Source of the DNA: Streptomyces sp. DG2A-72
GTDB lineage: Bacteria > Actinomycetota > Actinomycetes > Streptomycetales > Streptomycetaceae
Assembly: GCF_030499575.1 (NCBI RefSeq)
Contig: NZ_JASTLC010000001.1
Span: forward strand, 1,302,001 to 1,366,000
Direction: 5' to 3'
DNA length: 64,000 nucleotides
Shown here: one piece after another, positions 33,389 to 40,658 of the stretch
Numbering within the stretch: the stretch's first letter is position 1
Layout of the letters: every line of letters starts with the position of its first letter
The notes under the pieces: model-generated
What the model was told of the DNA's origin: nothing
What the model saw: the letters and a program-made list of their open reading frames with translations, nothing else
Database searches by the model: none
Made by a program: the position numbers and the translations under genes

Positions 33389-34663
33389 ATGAGTCGAGAC
33401 ATATCTGATGTGACGCGTGCTCAGCACGGTCGTACGGTGCACCACTGGCGGCGGGACATCACGGCGGCGTTCCACACATGGTGGACACGACGCCACGGTC
33501 ATGCCCCGCCGACGGGTGATACCAGCGCCCGGCCGCTCCCCACGGAGCAGGCCGGGGTCCGGGAGCGTGCCCTGTGGCGGATGCGGACGACGGTGAAGGA
33601 CGAACCGGGGTCCCTGGCCGCGCTGTGCATCGCCCTCGCCGGGCAACAGGTCGACATCCTCAGCCTCCAGACGCATCCACTGGCCGAGGGCACGGTGGAC
33701 GAGTTCCTGCTGCGGGCTCCCGGTGAACTCGCGGCGGACGACATCGCCCGGGCGATCACCCAGGCCGGGGGTACCGGCACGTGGATCGAGCGGGCCGACG
33801 CCCATGACCTGGTCGACGCGCCGACCCGGGTGCTCGGCCTCGCCACCCGCACCGCCCTCGACGCGGCGGAACTCCCGCTCGCGCTGCGCCAGTTGCTGGG
33901 CCGCTGCACCATCCGCTCACTCCCCGCAGCCCCGACCGGCGGCGGCCGGGTGTCCGAAGGCGTACCGGTGGAGGGGGCGTTGGAGGACACCGTGATGCGG
34001 CTGCGGGCACCGGAAGGCGGAGTGATCACCGTGGAGCGGCCATATCTGCCGTTCACCCCGACCGAGTTCGCCCGGGCGCGGGCGCTGGTGGAGCTGGACG
34101 CCCGGCTCGGCCCGCGCGTTCCGCGTGGCCAGGACGTCCTCACACTCCCCGCGGGCAATGCGATCACCGTCCGCCGCGCCGGCACGGACGATCTGGAGGC
34201 CGCGACGGCGATGCACGAGCGGTGCTCGGCGCGGACCCTGTCCCTGCGGTACCACGGGCCTGTCGGTGACGCGCATCGTTACCTCCACCATCTGCTGAGC
34301 CCGCGCTTCGGCCGGACGCTTGCGGTGCAAACCGCGTCCGGGCGGATCGTGGGGCTCGGGCATCTGCTGTGGGACGGGGACGAGACGGAGGTCGCGCTGC
34401 TCGTCGAGGACGAGTGGCAAAGGCGTGGCATCGGCTCCGAACTGCTGGGGCGGCTGGTGACGATGGCCGTGGAGGCGGGCAGCGAGAGTGTGTATGCGGT
34501 GACGCAGTCGTCCAACACGGGCATGGTCGCGGCGATGCGGGGGTTGGGGGTGCCTCTCGACTATCAGATCGAGGAGGGGACCTTGGTGATCACGGCACGG
34601 CTGGATTCTCCGCTGGGAGCGGCAGAGGGCACGGTGGGGGGTGCTAGGGCCGAAGCGCCGTAG
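33389..34663 (+). CDS. ACT domain-GNAT acetyltransferase fusion
   Basis: A 424-residue protein from ATG 33389. It has an ACT-like domain (about residues 63-145: TVKDEPGSLAALCIALAGQQVDILSLQTHPLAEGTVDEFLLRAPG), an intermediate domain, and a C-terminal GNAT domain (about 250-415). The acetyl-CoA loop in the GNAT domain is EDEWQRRGIGSELLGRLV. The pairing suggests an acetyltransferase regulated by a small ligand, probably an amino acid, as in PatA-like actinobacterial enzymes that acetylate proteins. The target is unknown. Ends 3 bp before the convergent PLP-enzyme stop. Confidence 0.85.
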   Translation: MSRDISDVTRAQHGRTVHHWRRDITAAFHTWWTRRHGHAPPTGDTSARPLPTEQAGVRERALWRMRTTVKDEPGSLAALCIALAGQQVDILSLQTHPLAEGTVDEFLLRAPGELAADDIARAITQAGGTGTWIERADAHDLVDAPTRVLGLATRTALDAAELPLALRQLLGRCTIRSLPAAPTGGGRVSEGVPVEGALEDTVMRLRAPEGGVITVERPYLPFTPTEFARARALVELDARLGPRVPRGQDVLTLPAGNAITVRRAGTDDLEAATAMHERCSARTLSLRYHGPVGDAHRYLHHLLSPRFGRTLAVQTASGRIVGLGHLLWDGDETEVALLVEDEWQRRGIGSELLGRLVTMAVEAGSESVYAVTQSSNTGMVAAMRGLGVPLDYQIEEGTLVITARLDSPLGAAEGTVGGARAEAP

Positions 34664-34666
34664 GGG

Positions 34667-35863
34667 TTACGGGGCGCTGGCGGCTGCGGGTTCGTCGTGG
34701 CTTGTCGCGCAGTTCCCCGCGCCCCTGAAGGGGCGCCTTAGCGCACCGTCCAGATCTACCCACAGGTCCTCTACGTCCTCCAAACCCACCGACAGGCGCA
34801 GCAACTTGTCGCTCACCCCGGCGTCCCGTCGGTCCGTCGTGTCCACGATGCGGTGGCTGATGGATGCCGGGTGCTGGATGAGGGTGTCTACGCTGCCGAG
34901 GCTCACGGCGGGGGTGATCAGGCGGACGTCGGCGATGACCTGGTGGGGGTCGCCGTGGACCTCGAAGGCGATCATGGCGCCGCCGATGCGTGGGTAGTGG
35001 ACGCGGGCTACGCGCGGGTCGGCGGCGAGGCGGCGGGCGAGTTCGGCGGCGTTCGCGGATGCCGCACGGACGCGCACCGGCAGCGTCGCGAGGCCGCGCA
35101 GCAGCAGGTAGCCGGCCAGCGGGTGCAGCACGCCGCCCGTTGCGAAGCGGACCTGCCGCAGCCGTCCGGCGAACTCCTCGTCGCAGGCGACCACGCCTGC
35201 CATCACGTCGCCGTGCCCGCCGAGGTACTTGGTGGCGCTGTGCAGCACGAGCCGGGCGCCGTGTTCGGCGGGGCGTTGCAGCACCGGTGTGGCGAAGGTG
35301 CTGTCGGCGAGCAGCGGTACGGAGCCGCAGGCATGGGCGACGGCGCGCAGGTCGATTTCGGCCAGCGTGGGGTTCGCCGGGGACTCGACCATGACCAGTC
35401 CCGTGTCGGGTCGCAGCGCCGCCGCGATCCCGGCCGGGTCGGTCCAGGTCACCTCCGAGCCCAGCAGACCGGCGGTGAGCAGATGGTCGCTGCAGCCGTA
35501 CAGGGGACGTACGGCCACGACATGGCGCAGGCCGAGCGAGCCCCGTACGAGAAGCACCGCGCTCAGTGCTGCCATCCCGCTGGCGAAGGCGACGGCGGAC
35601 TCGGTGCCTTCGAGGCGGGCCAGGGCGGTCTCGAAGCGGGCGACGGTGGGGTTGCCCAGCCGTCCGTAGACCGGCGGGCCCTCCGGTATGGCGCCGGTGG
35701 TGGCGAAGGCGTCGATGCGGGCCGCCTCGCCTTGGCTGTCGTACGACGGATACGTGGTGGACAGGTCGATCGGCGGGGCGTGCAGGCCCTGGCGGGCGAG
35801 GTCGTCGCGGCCGGCGTGCACGGCCTCGGTGGCGAGGGCTCTCGATGCGGTGGGCGTGTCCAT
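34667..35863 (-). CDS. PLP-dependent Cys/Met metabolism enzyme (cystathionine gamma-synthase/lyase type)
   Basis: A 398-residue enzyme from ATG 35863. The PLP lysine lies in HSATKYLGGHGDVMAG, and VYGRLGNPTV and SPANPTLAEIDL are also typical. It could be a gamma-synthase, gamma-lyase or methionine gamma-lyase; sequence alone does not decide. Homologues should end near DLDGAL. The last roughly 23 codons are encoded by an intergenic-type repeat (34680-34736), suggesting the original stop was lost and replaced. Divergent from an Lrp regulator, its likely controller. Confidence 0.88.
   Translation of the reverse strand: MDTPTASRALATEAVHAGRDDLARQGLHAPPIDLSTTYPSYDSQGEAARIDAFATTGAIPEGPPVYGRLGNPTVARFETALARLEGTESAVAFASGMAALSAVLLVRGSLGLRHVVAVRPLYGCSDHLLTAGLLGSEVTWTDPAGIAAALRPDTGLVMVESPANPTLAEIDLRAVAHACGSVPLLADSTFATPVLQRPAEHGARLVLHSATKYLGGHGDVMAGVVACDEEFAGRLRQVRFATGGVLHPLAGYLLLRGLATLPVRVRAASANAAELARRLAADPRVARVHYPRIGGAMIAFEVHGDPHQVIADVRLITPAVSLGSVDTLIQHPASISHRIVDTTDRRDAGVSDKLLRLSVGLEDVEDLWVDLDGALRRPFRGAGNCATSHDEPAAASAP
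34680..34736. repeat. Streptomyces-type intergenic repeat, copy 1
   Basis: Carries CGGCTGCGGGTT, then GTGGCTTGTCGCGCAG and TTCCCCGCGCCCCT, also found at 54743-54790. It ends in a perfect 8-bp stem, GCGCCCCT (34719-34726) with AGGGGCGC (34729-34736). It sits at the meeting point of two convergent genes and probably acts as a bidirectional terminator, although the minus-strand gene reads through it as coding sequence. Confidence 0.8.
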
Positions 35864-35922
35864 GAGGGAAGAGTGAACGCCGACCGGGTCACCACCGCCG
35901 AACCCCGTGCTACGTTCGGTCG

Positions 35923-36414
35923 ATGGCTGAATCTGTCGTACTGGACCCGGTGGATCTCCAGCTGCTGCGGCTGCTGCAGAACGACGCCCGGACGACCTAC
36001 CGTGACCTCGCCGCACAGATCGGCGTGGCACCGTCGACCTGCCTGGACCGGGTGACCAGGCTGCGCCGCGCGGGCGTCATACTCGGGCATCGGCTGCGGC
36101 TGGATCCGGCCAAGCTGGGGCGGGGGCTGGAGGCGTTGCTTTCGGTTCAGGTCAGGCCGCACCGGCGGGAGCTGGTGGGGCCGTTCGTGGAGCGCATCCG
36201 GGCGCTGCCCGAGTCGCTGACCGTCTTCCATCTCACCGGCCCGGACGACTACCTCGTGCATGTCGCGGTCGCGGACATGGCGGATCTGCAGCGACTGGTC
36301 CTGGACGAGTTCACCTCCCGCCGGGAAGTGGCCCGGGTGGAGACACGGTTGATCTTCCAGAAGTGGGACTGCGGACCGCTGCTGCCGCCTTCGTCACCGG
36401 TTCAATCCGGGTGA
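35923..36414 (+). CDS. Lrp/AsnC family transcriptional regulator
   Basis: A 163-residue protein: N-terminal HTH (about 12-65: LQLLRLLQNDARTTYRDLAAQIGVAPSTCLDRVTRLRRAGVI) and C-terminal RAM effector domain (VFHLTGPDDYLVHVAVADMADLQRLVLDEF). It is divergent from the PLP Cys/Met enzyme with 59 bp between the starts, so it likely activates or represses that gene in response to an amino acid. Confidence 0.93.
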   Translation: MAESVVLDPVDLQLLRLLQNDARTTYRDLAAQIGVAPSTCLDRVTRLRRAGVILGHRLRLDPAKLGRGLEALLSVQVRPHRRELVGPFVERIRALPESLTVFHLTGPDDYLVHVAVADMADLQRLVLDEFTSRREVARVETRLIFQKWDCGPLLPPSSPVQSG

Positions 36415-36446
36415 CGCACGGCGGCTCCTCGTACGAGGATGTCCGC

Positions 36447-38135
36447 ATGTCAGAGTCGAAGAGCCCGCTGCCCCGAGAGGTCGCCGACGCGTACGTCGAC
36501 GAGCTCATCGCCCTCGATCCGATCACCGGTACGTATCTCGGCGCCAAGGAGAGTTCGAGCCGGCTGCCCGACACCTCACCCGCGGGTCAGGAGGCACTCG
36601 CGGAACTCCAGCGGGCCACGCTCGCGAAGCTCGACGAGGCCGAACGGCAGGTCGGCGCGGGCAGTGACATCGAGCGCCGGTGCGCGCGCCTGCTGCGTGA
36701 GCGGCTCAGCGCGGAACTCGCCATGCACGAGGCCGACGAGGGCCTGCGTGCGGTCGGCAATCTGCATACGATCGCCCATGCGGTGCGCGAGGTCTTCACC
36801 GTCACGCCGGCGCAGACGGAGGAGGACTGGGCGGCGATCGCCGAGCGGCTGCGCGCGGTGCCGGCCGCGCTGGCGGGCTACCGCGAGTCCCTGCAACTGG
36901 GCCTGGACCGCAAGCTGTACGCGGCCCCGCGGCCCACCACCACCTTCGTCGGACAGCTCACCGAGTGGGCGGACACCGGCGAGGGACGCGGCTGGTTCGA
37001 GGACTTCGCGTCGTCGGGCCCCGAGGCGCTGCGTGCGCGGTTGAACGAGGCGGCACGCGGGGCGACCGCGGCCGTCGTGCAGCTGCGGGACTGGATGCGC
37101 GACGTGTACGCGCCGACCGTCGAGGACGCGCCGAACACGGTGGGCCGGGAGCGGTACGCCCGCTGGTCGCGCTACTTCAACGGCACCGAGCTCGACCTGG
37201 ACGAGGCGTACGCGTACGGCTGGTCCGAGTACCACCGGCTGCTCGGCGAGATGAAGCAGGAAGCGGAGAAGATCCTGCCCGGCTCCGCGACGCCGTGGGT
37301 GGCGCTCGCCCACCTCGACGAGCACGGCCGGCACATCGAGGGCGTCGAGGAGGTCCGTGACTGGCTGCAGGGCCTGATGGACCAGGCGATCGAGGCGCTC
37401 GACGGGACGCACTTCGAACTCGCCGAGCGGGTACGGAAGGTGGAGTCCTGCATCGCCCCGCCCGGCGGCGCGGCGGCCCCGTACTACACGGCCCCGTCGG
37501 AGGACTTCTCGCGTCCGGGCCGCACCTGGCTGCCGACGATGGGCCAGACCCGCTTCCCGGTGTACGACCTCGTCTCGACCTGGTACCACGAGGGCGTCCC
37601 CGGGCATCACCTCCAACTCGCCCAGTGGACGCACGTCGCCGGGAACCTCTCCCGCTACCAGGCCACCGTCGGCGGAGTCAGCGCCAACGCCGAGGGCTGG
37701 GCGCTGTACGCGGAGCGCCTGATGGACGAACTCGGCTTCCTCACCGACGCGGAGCAGCGGCTCGGCTATCTCGACGCGCAGATGATGCGGGCGGCACGGG
37801 TCATCGTCGACATCGGCATGCACCTGGAGCTGGAGATCCCGGCCAACTCCCCCTTCCACCCCGGCGAGCGCTGGACGCCGGAGCTGGCCCAGGAGTTCTT
37901 CGGCGCACACAGCAGCCGCCCGGCCGACTTCGTGGAGAGCGAGCTGACGCGCTATCTGACGATGCCGGGCCAGGCGATCGGCTACAAGCTCGGCGAACGG
38001 GCGTGGCTGCTGGGCCGCGAGAAGGCGCGCGAGCGGCACGGCGACGCCTTCGACCTCAAGGCCTGGCACATGGCGGCCCTGTCCCAGGGCTCGCTGGGTC
38101 TGGACGACCTGGTGGACGAGCTGTCCGCACTCTGA
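36447..38135 (+). CDS. DUF885 family protein, probable metallo-hydrolase
   Basis: A 562-residue protein from ATG 36447 (SESKSPLPREVADAYVDELIALDP). DUF885 members are large helical proteins, and the zinc-peptidase-like motif YHEGVPGHHLQL (about residues 387-398) is present with a downstream EGWALYAERLMDELG segment carrying the third-ligand Glu. Likely a cytoplasmic carboxypeptidase-type enzyme; substrate unknown. No signal peptide. Starts 32 bp after the Lrp gene on the same strand, so possibly cotranscribed. Confidence 0.9.
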   Translation: MSESKSPLPREVADAYVDELIALDPITGTYLGAKESSSRLPDTSPAGQEALAELQRATLAKLDEAERQVGAGSDIERRCARLLRERLSAELAMHEADEGLRAVGNLHTIAHAVREVFTVTPAQTEEDWAAIAERLRAVPAALAGYRESLQLGLDRKLYAAPRPTTTFVGQLTEWADTGEGRGWFEDFASSGPEALRARLNEAARGATAAVVQLRDWMRDVYAPTVEDAPNTVGRERYARWSRYFNGTELDLDEAYAYGWSEYHRLLGEMKQEAEKILPGSATPWVALAHLDEHGRHIEGVEEVRDWLQGLMDQAIEALDGTHFELAERVRKVESCIAPPGGAAAPYYTAPSEDFSRPGRTWLPTMGQTRFPVYDLVSTWYHEGVPGHHLQLAQWTHVAGNLSRYQATVGGVSANAEGWALYAERLMDELGFLTDAEQRLGYLDAQMMRAARVIVDIGMHLELEIPANSPFHPGERWTPELAQEFFGAHSSRPADFVESELTRYLTMPGQAIGYKLGERAWLLGREKARERHGDAFDLKAWHMAALSQGSLGLDDLVDELSAL

Positions 38136-38150
38136 CAGTCCACCTTGTGA

Positions 38151-38984
38151 TCAGCGCCGGAACCCGCCCTCCGAGTCGATGACCTGACCCGTGACCCACT
38201 CCGCCTCGTCCGTCGCCAGCCAGGCGATGAGACGGGCGGGGTCGTCGGGCATGCCCCACCGGCCGGCGGGGAAGCGGGCGGCGACGGCCTCGTAGGCGCC
38301 GCCGGTCAGGTAATCCGTGTCCACGGGGCCGGGGTTGACGGTGTTCACCGTGATCGCCTGCTCGGCGAGCGTGGTCGCCAGGGAGCGGGTGATGGAGGCG
38401 AGGGCGCCCTTCTGGAGGGCGTAGGCGATCTCGCCGGGCATACCGCCCGCGATGTCCTGGCCGGAGGTCATCATCACCACGCGCCCGCCGCGGGGCTGCT
38501 CCGGCTGCCGGGCATAGGCCTGGATCAGCAGCAGCACCGAACGGGTGTCGACCGCCCAGTGCGCGTCGAGCATCGCCGCGTTTATCTCGTCGAGCGTTCC
38601 GTCGGAGCCGCTGAGGGCGTGGTTGGCGACGAGGATGTCGAGCCGTCCGCCGAGCGCCGAGGCGGCCGTGGCGATCAGGTGGGCGGGGGCCGCCGGGTCG
38701 GAGAGATCGCCGGGACCGGCGATGACCCGGGCGCCGGGATCGCCGAGTGCCGCACGCACGGACGCGGTCACGTCCTCGGGGCGGTCGGCGCCCCAGGGCA
38801 TGGCGGCGTCGTGCGGCACATGGTGATGCAGATAGACGCTCGCGCCGTACGCGGCGAGCCGTCGGGCCACGGCATGTCCGATACCGCCGCGCCGGCTGGC
38901 ACCGGTCACGAGGGCGGTGCGGCCACGCAGGGGCAGGGGGTCACGGCGCAGGGCTTCGGGGGCGGGGTGCGGGAGTCGGGGCAT
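38151..38984 (-). CDS. SDR family oxidoreductase
   Basis: A 277-residue short-chain dehydrogenase. Cofactor motif TGASRRGGIG (about residues 27-36), NHALSG in place of NNAG, catalytic Ser in MMTSGQDIAGG, and Tyr/Lys as YALQK are all present. PGPVDTDYL follows. The VYLHHH segment after beta-2 suggests NADH or NADPH cannot be decided. ATG 38984 fits family length. No strong ribosome site is visible. Confidence 0.9.
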   Translation of the reverse strand: MPRLPHPAPEALRRDPLPLRGRTALVTGASRRGGIGHAVARRLAAYGASVYLHHHVPHDAAMPWGADRPEDVTASVRAALGDPGARVIAGPGDLSDPAAPAHLIATAASALGGRLDILVANHALSGSDGTLDEINAAMLDAHWAVDTRSVLLLIQAYARQPEQPRGGRVVMMTSGQDIAGGMPGEIAYALQKGALASITRSLATTLAEQAITVNTVNPGPVDTDYLTGGAYEAVAARFPAGRWGMPDDPARLIAWLATDEAEWVTGQVIDSEGGFRR

Positions 38985-39025
38985 GGTCGACCATGATGGG
39001 GAACGGGTGGGCCGGGCGCATCCTA

Positions 39026-39069
39026 TTTCCCAGGTGAGCCACCCGACTTTCCCAGGTGAGCCACCCGAC
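39026..39069 (+). repeat. 22-bp perfect tandem duplication
   Basis: The unit beginning TTTCCCAGGTGAGCCACC and ending CGAC (39026-39047) is repeated immediately at 39048-39069 without mismatch, in the gap between the SDR start and the 3' end of the Imm21-like gene. Likely a recent slippage duplication; usable as a strain marker. Confidence 0.95.
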
Positions 39070-39076
39070 CCGAAGG

Positions 39077-39592
39077 TCAGTCCCCCAGCCGCCGCAACTG
39101 CACCAGCCCCAGCCAGGTCTCCGGCCCGGGCTGCACCTGCGCCGCCCGGACCGCGTACGGCCCCGGTTCCAGGGCGATCCTCAGGTGGCCGGCCCGCTCG
39201 GAATCCCCTCCGGGCCAGGCCGAGTCGAACAGCAGCACCGGCCCGGGCACGTGCCAGCGCACCTCGTCCGCCCAGACCGCGGTGGCGAGGGCCTCGGGGA
39301 CACGGGCCAGCAGTTCGTCCTCGGAGTCGGCCGCGCACCACCGTACGAAGGTGTCGTGGGCCGGCAGGAAGGTGGTCAAGGCCGGCTCGTCACCCAGGAC
39401 CAGAGCCGCGGAGTCCCCGACCGGGAGCAGCCCGACGAAGCCGTCGACCTCGCAGGCCCGGTCGTAGTCCGAGGCGGTCTCGTCGCCGTCGGCGCCCGCC
39501 CAGAACGGCAGCACCGTCTCCGGCACCGCTATGAGCGGCCCGCCGCCCGACTCGACCCACTCCACGACGCCCGGTTCCGCGTATCGCACCAT
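39077..39592 (-). CDS. Imm21-family immunity-like protein
   Basis: A 171-residue acidic soluble protein from ATG 39592. VRYAEPGVVEWVESGGGPLIAVPE, DYDRACEVDGFVGLLPVGDSAALVLGDEPA and HDTFVRW match the Imm21 family found as immunity proteins in polymorphic toxin loci. No toxin (RHS, WXG/LXG or colicin-type) gene is next to it. The family is widespread in Streptomyces as a stand-alone gene, so an immunity role here is uncertain. Confidence 0.75.
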   Translation of the reverse strand: MVRYAEPGVVEWVESGGGPLIAVPETVLPFWAGADGDETASDYDRACEVDGFVGLLPVGDSAALVLGDEPALTTFLPAHDTFVRWCAADSEDELLARVPEALATAVWADEVRWHVPGPVLLFDSAWPGGDSERAGHLRIALEPGPYAVRAAQVQPGPETWLGLVQLRRLGD

Positions 39593-39638
39593 GGCGCAGA
39601 AACCTACACGCCCAGAGGCCCCACAAGTCACGGTGGTT

Positions 39639-40115
39639 TCAACAGCCGCAGTCCTCCGCGTCCACGGGCGCCGTCAGAGGGTCGGAGGCGCGGCGTTCGC
39701 TGCCCTGCCAGGTCTCGAACTCGAAGCCCTCGCGCACCCAGTACTCGAAGCCGCCGAGCATCTCCTTGACCTGGTAGCCGAGTTCGGCGAGGGCGAGGGC
39801 GGCCCGGGTCGCGCCGTTGCAGCCGGGGCCCCAGCAGTACGTCACGACGGGCACCGACTTGTCGAGGAGTTGACCGGCCTGCTCGGGGATGAGCGCGGTC
39901 GGGAGGTGGACGGCCCCCGGGATGTGGCCCTGGTCCCAGGACTCGGTGGAACGGGAGTCCAGCACGACGAAGCCCGGGTCGCCGCCGGCCGAGAGCGCGG
40001 CGGCCACGTCGGAGACGTCGGCGTGGAAGGCGAGGCCGGCGCGGAAGTGGGCGGCGGCCTCGGCCGGGGTGGCGGGGGCGACGCGGAGGACGGGGTTCAC
40101 GGTGGTGGTCGTCAT
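39639..40115 (-). CDS. Rhodanese-like sulfurtransferase
   Basis: A 158-residue single rhodanese domain. The active-site cysteine lies in YCWGPGCNGATRAA, with the CH2A/CH2B motifs VVLDSRSTESWDQGHIPGAVHLP. It ends EDCGC. It probably moves sulfur to a thiol acceptor, or acts as a regulatory sulfur carrier. Divergent from an Lrp regulator, which begins 94 bp away, suggesting control by sulfur or amino-acid status. Confidence 0.92.
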   Translation of the reverse strand: MTTTTVNPVLRVAPATPAEAAAHFRAGLAFHADVSDVAAALSAGGDPGFVVLDSRSTESWDQGHIPGAVHLPTALIPEQAGQLLDKSVPVVTYCWGPGCNGATRAALALAELGYQVKEMLGGFEYWVREGFEFETWQGSERRASDPLTAPVDAEDCGC

Positions 40116-40209
40116 GGACAAAAAACTACGGAAGTCGAGCCGTGCTCTGAAGTGGCGATCCCCGGCACTCCCCTTGATCGGCCGGGGATTCCCCTGCTAT
40201 TCATCGCTC

Positions 40210-40656
40210 ATGGCCACGTATTCCCCGGACGCCACCGACTGGCGCATCCTCGACGTCCTCCAGCGGGAGGGCCGGGCCAGCTTCGCCGAGCTGGCCCGTG
40301 CCGTCTCCATGTCGCCGAGCGCGGTCACCGAACGGGTGCGGCGGCTGGAGGAGGCGGGCGTCATCCAGGGGTACGCGGCGGTCGTCGACCCGGAACGGCT
40401 CGGGCTGCCGATCCTGGCGTTCGTCCGGCTGCGCTACCCGACCGGCAACTACAAGCCCTTCCACGACCTCGTCGCCGCGACCCCCGAGATCCTGGAGGCC
40501 CACCACGTCACGGGCGACGACTGCTTCGTCATCAAGGTCACCGCCCGCTCGATGCGCCACCTGGAAGAGGTCTCCGGGAAGATCGGCGCCCTGGGCTCGG
40601 TCACCACGAGCGTCGTGTACTCATCACCCCTGCCCCGGCGCCCGCTCGGCCGCTGA
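40210..40656 (+). CDS. Lrp/AsnC family transcriptional regulator
   Basis: A 148-residue regulator: HTH (about 8-60, WRILDVLQREGRASFAELARAVSMSPSAVTERVRRLEEAGVI) and RAM domain (ILEAHHVTGDDCFVIKVTARSMRHLEEV). Opposite orientation to the rhodanese gene with 94 bp between starts. That gap contains the imperfect palindrome CCCCTTGATCGGCCGGGG (about 40171-40188), a possible operator. Confidence 0.93.
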   Translation: MATYSPDATDWRILDVLQREGRASFAELARAVSMSPSAVTERVRRLEEAGVIQGYAAVVDPERLGLPILAFVRLRYPTGNYKPFHDLVAATPEILEAHHVTGDDCFVIKVTARSMRHLEEVSGKIGALGSVTTSVVYSSPLPRRPLGR

Positions 40657-40658
40657 CC

